A stretch of 7,043 bases of DNA, from positions 1-7,043 of the forward strand of contig JAJPXK010000060.1 of assembly GCA_021205485.1 (NCBI GenBank). Reading direction: 5' to 3'. The notes below the pieces were generated by a model. The model did not search any database, had not been told where the DNA came from, and was given only the letters and a program-made list of their open reading frames with translations. Each line of letters opens with the position of its first letter. Position 1 is the first letter of the stretch. A program made the position numbers and the translations under genes. Below, one piece after another: positions 5,863 to 7,043 of this stretch. This stretch comes from Clostridia bacterium. Its GTDB lineage: Bacteria > Bacillota > Clostridia > Christensenellales > Borkfalkiaceae.

Positions 5863-7043
5863 TTACACATTCTGATCGACTATTTCGCCTGCGGGAACGC
5901 TTCCGCCGTCGTGTACGGAAATTCCCCTGCCGAGTACGGTGATTCCTGCCGTCTTGCCGCCGACTTTGGCAGCCTCGGCCTTTTCGGCGCCGATAACGGC
6001 GTTTTCACCGATAGTTACTTCTTCGTCGATAATCGAGTAGTTTATCTTAGCGCCCTTCTTGACTGTAATATTGCCCATAAGCACGCTGTCGCAAACTTCC
6101 GCGCCTTCTTCTATAACGCAGTTGGTGCCGATTACAGAATTGACGATTTTGCCTTCTATTTCGCCGCCGTTGGCGACAATGCTGTTTATAACTTCCCCTT
6201 CTACGTACGCGGGAGGCGAAAGAGGACTTCTTGAATGTATAACGTGATCTTTGTCGTCAAGCTCAAAGTTAGGCGTAACGCCGAGAAGGTCCATATTTGC
6301 TTCCAGAAGAGAGCTTATGGTGCCGACGTCTTTCCAATACCCTTCAAAGCGGTAAGAATACATCTTTTCGCCTGCGTTAAGCATTGCGGGAAGAACGTTT
6401 TTACCGAAGTCTTTTTCAGAATTAGGATCCTGTTCGTCCATTTCAAGATACTTATAAAGCTTATCGGCGCTGAAGATATATATACCCATAGAGGCGAGAT
6501 TGCTCTTAGGTTTAGCGGGTTTTTCTTCAAACTCGTAAATCGTGCCGTCGGGATTGGTGTTTAATATGCCAAAGCGGGAAGCTTCTTTCATAGGAACTTC
6601 CATACAAGCGATTGTGCAGTCGGCGCCTGCGTCTTTATGCGCCTGAAGCATCTTTTCGTAATCCATTTTATAAATATGGTCGCCCGAAAGTATTAAAACG
6701 TAATCGGGATCGTACATCTTCATAAAGCGGATATTCTGGTAAATGGCGTTCGCCGTTCCTTTGTACCAGGAAGTCGATTTTTTAGCTTCGTAAGGCGAAA
6801 GAATATGTACGCCGCCGAAAGTTCTGTCCATATCCCAGGGCTGACCGTTGCCTACATATTCGTTGAGAACGAGAGGCTGGTACTGAGTAAGCACGCCTAC
6901 CGTGTCAATCCCCGAATTAATGCAGTTGGACAAAGGAAAATCGATTATCCTGTACTTCGCGCCGAAAGATACGGCGGGTTTTGCTATATTGCTTGTCAAA
7001 GCGTAAAGACGGCTGCCTTGTCCGCCGGCGAGTAACATAGCGA
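5863..7043 (-). CDS. glgC: Glucose-1-phosphate adenylyltransferase (ADP-glucose pyrophosphorylase), catalytic subunit; 5' end cut by the window edge
   Basis: The enzyme makes ADP-glucose and pyrophosphate from ATP and alpha-glucose-1-phosphate, the committed step of bacterial glycogen synthesis, in the cytoplasm. Numbering from the ATG at 7038-7036, the visible 391 residues carry the nucleotide-binding signature LLAGGQGSRL (2-11), KPAVSFGAKYRIIDFPLSN (20-38), WYKGTANA (91-98), the catalytic SGDHIYKMDY (118-127, Asp120), the glucose-1-phosphate motif FEEKP (170-174) and YWKDVGT (234-240). A left-handed beta-helix C-terminal domain follows from about residue 265. The codon before this ATG is GCT, and family members usually read A-M-L-L-A-G-G here after a short N-terminus, so this Met is very likely internal and only a few residues are missing beyond the edge. 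The stop TAA is at 5865-5863, 18 bases before glgD, so the two are probably co-transcribed. All key motifs are intact, so I expect an active catalytic subunit. Confidence 0.96.
   Translation of the reverse strand, partial: AMLLAGGQGSRLYALTSNIAKPAVSFGAKYRIIDFPLSNCINSGIDTVGVLTQYQPLVLNEYVGNGQPWDMDRTFGGVHILSPYEAKKSTSWYKGTANAIYQNIRFMKMYDPDYVLILSGDHIYKMDYEKMLQAHKDAGADCTIACMEVPMKEASRFGILNTNPDGTIYEFEEKPAKPKSNLASMGIYIFSADKLYKYLEMDEQDPNSEKDFGKNVLPAMLNAGEKMYSYRFEGYWKDVGTISSLLEANMDLLGVTPNFELDDKDHVIHSRSPLSPPAYVEGEVINSIVANGGEIEGKIVNSVIGTNCVIEEGAEVCDSVLMGNITVKKGAKINYSIIDEEVTIGENAVIGAEKAEAAKVGGKTAGITVLGRGISVHDGGSVPAGEIVDQNV

Noticed and set aside
1..7043. Mobile elements, CRISPR arrays, tRNA genes or phage genes
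   Set aside because: No transposase or integrase frame, no regularly spaced direct repeats and no tRNA-like cloverleaf was seen. The window is an ordinary metabolic gene cluster.

Overview
The window holds a bacterial glycogen-synthesis and glycogen-use gene cluster, all on the minus strand, read from right to left: glgC (5' end cut by the right edge) - glgD - glgA - glgP. The paired glgC/glgD arrangement, in which a catalytic ADP-glucose pyrophosphorylase is followed by a shorter homologue lacking the catalytic motifs, is typical of Firmicutes. The strong G-rich Shine-Dalgarno sequences, the SigA-type promoter and the AT-rich intergenic DNA agree with this. The protein sequences look like those of an anaerobic Clostridia-type organism, but I cannot place it further without a database search.

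Layout. From 7043 to 4726, glgC, glgD and glgA are packed with gaps of 18 and 9 bases, each with its own G-rich ribosome binding site. They form one transcription and translation unit whose promoter lies outside the window. A 103-base gap (3090-3192) then separates glgA from glgP. It contains a near-consensus promoter (TTGAAA, 17-base spacer, TATAAT) set inside a perfect 14-bp inverted repeat, so glgP is probably expressed both by read-through and from its own start. glgP ends at 648 and is followed 22 bases later by a clear rho-independent terminator (591-625, 15-bp perfect stem, 5-base loop, U-rich tail).

Bases 1-590 contain no convincing protein gene. At the left edge is a rho-independent terminator in the opposite (plus) orientation, ending some gene or RNA that lies mostly outside the window. 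A second, looser terminator-like structure follows at 117-178. The remaining roughly 400 bases are AT-rich spacer between convergent transcripts, with a few short inverted repeats.

How the genes work together: GlgC, probably as a hetero-oligomer with GlgD, makes ADP-glucose from glucose-1-phosphate and ATP. GlgA adds the glucose to the growing alpha-1,4-glucan. GlgP releases glucose-1-phosphate from the polymer by phosphorolysis. No branching enzyme (GlgB) or debranching enzyme is visible here.

I do not see a new biological system. The points most worth a second look are the promoter and competing hairpins upstream of glgP, and two features of GlgA: an N-terminal tail of about 41 residues, and an alanine where the classical KTGGL motif has its ADP-glucose-contacting lysine.
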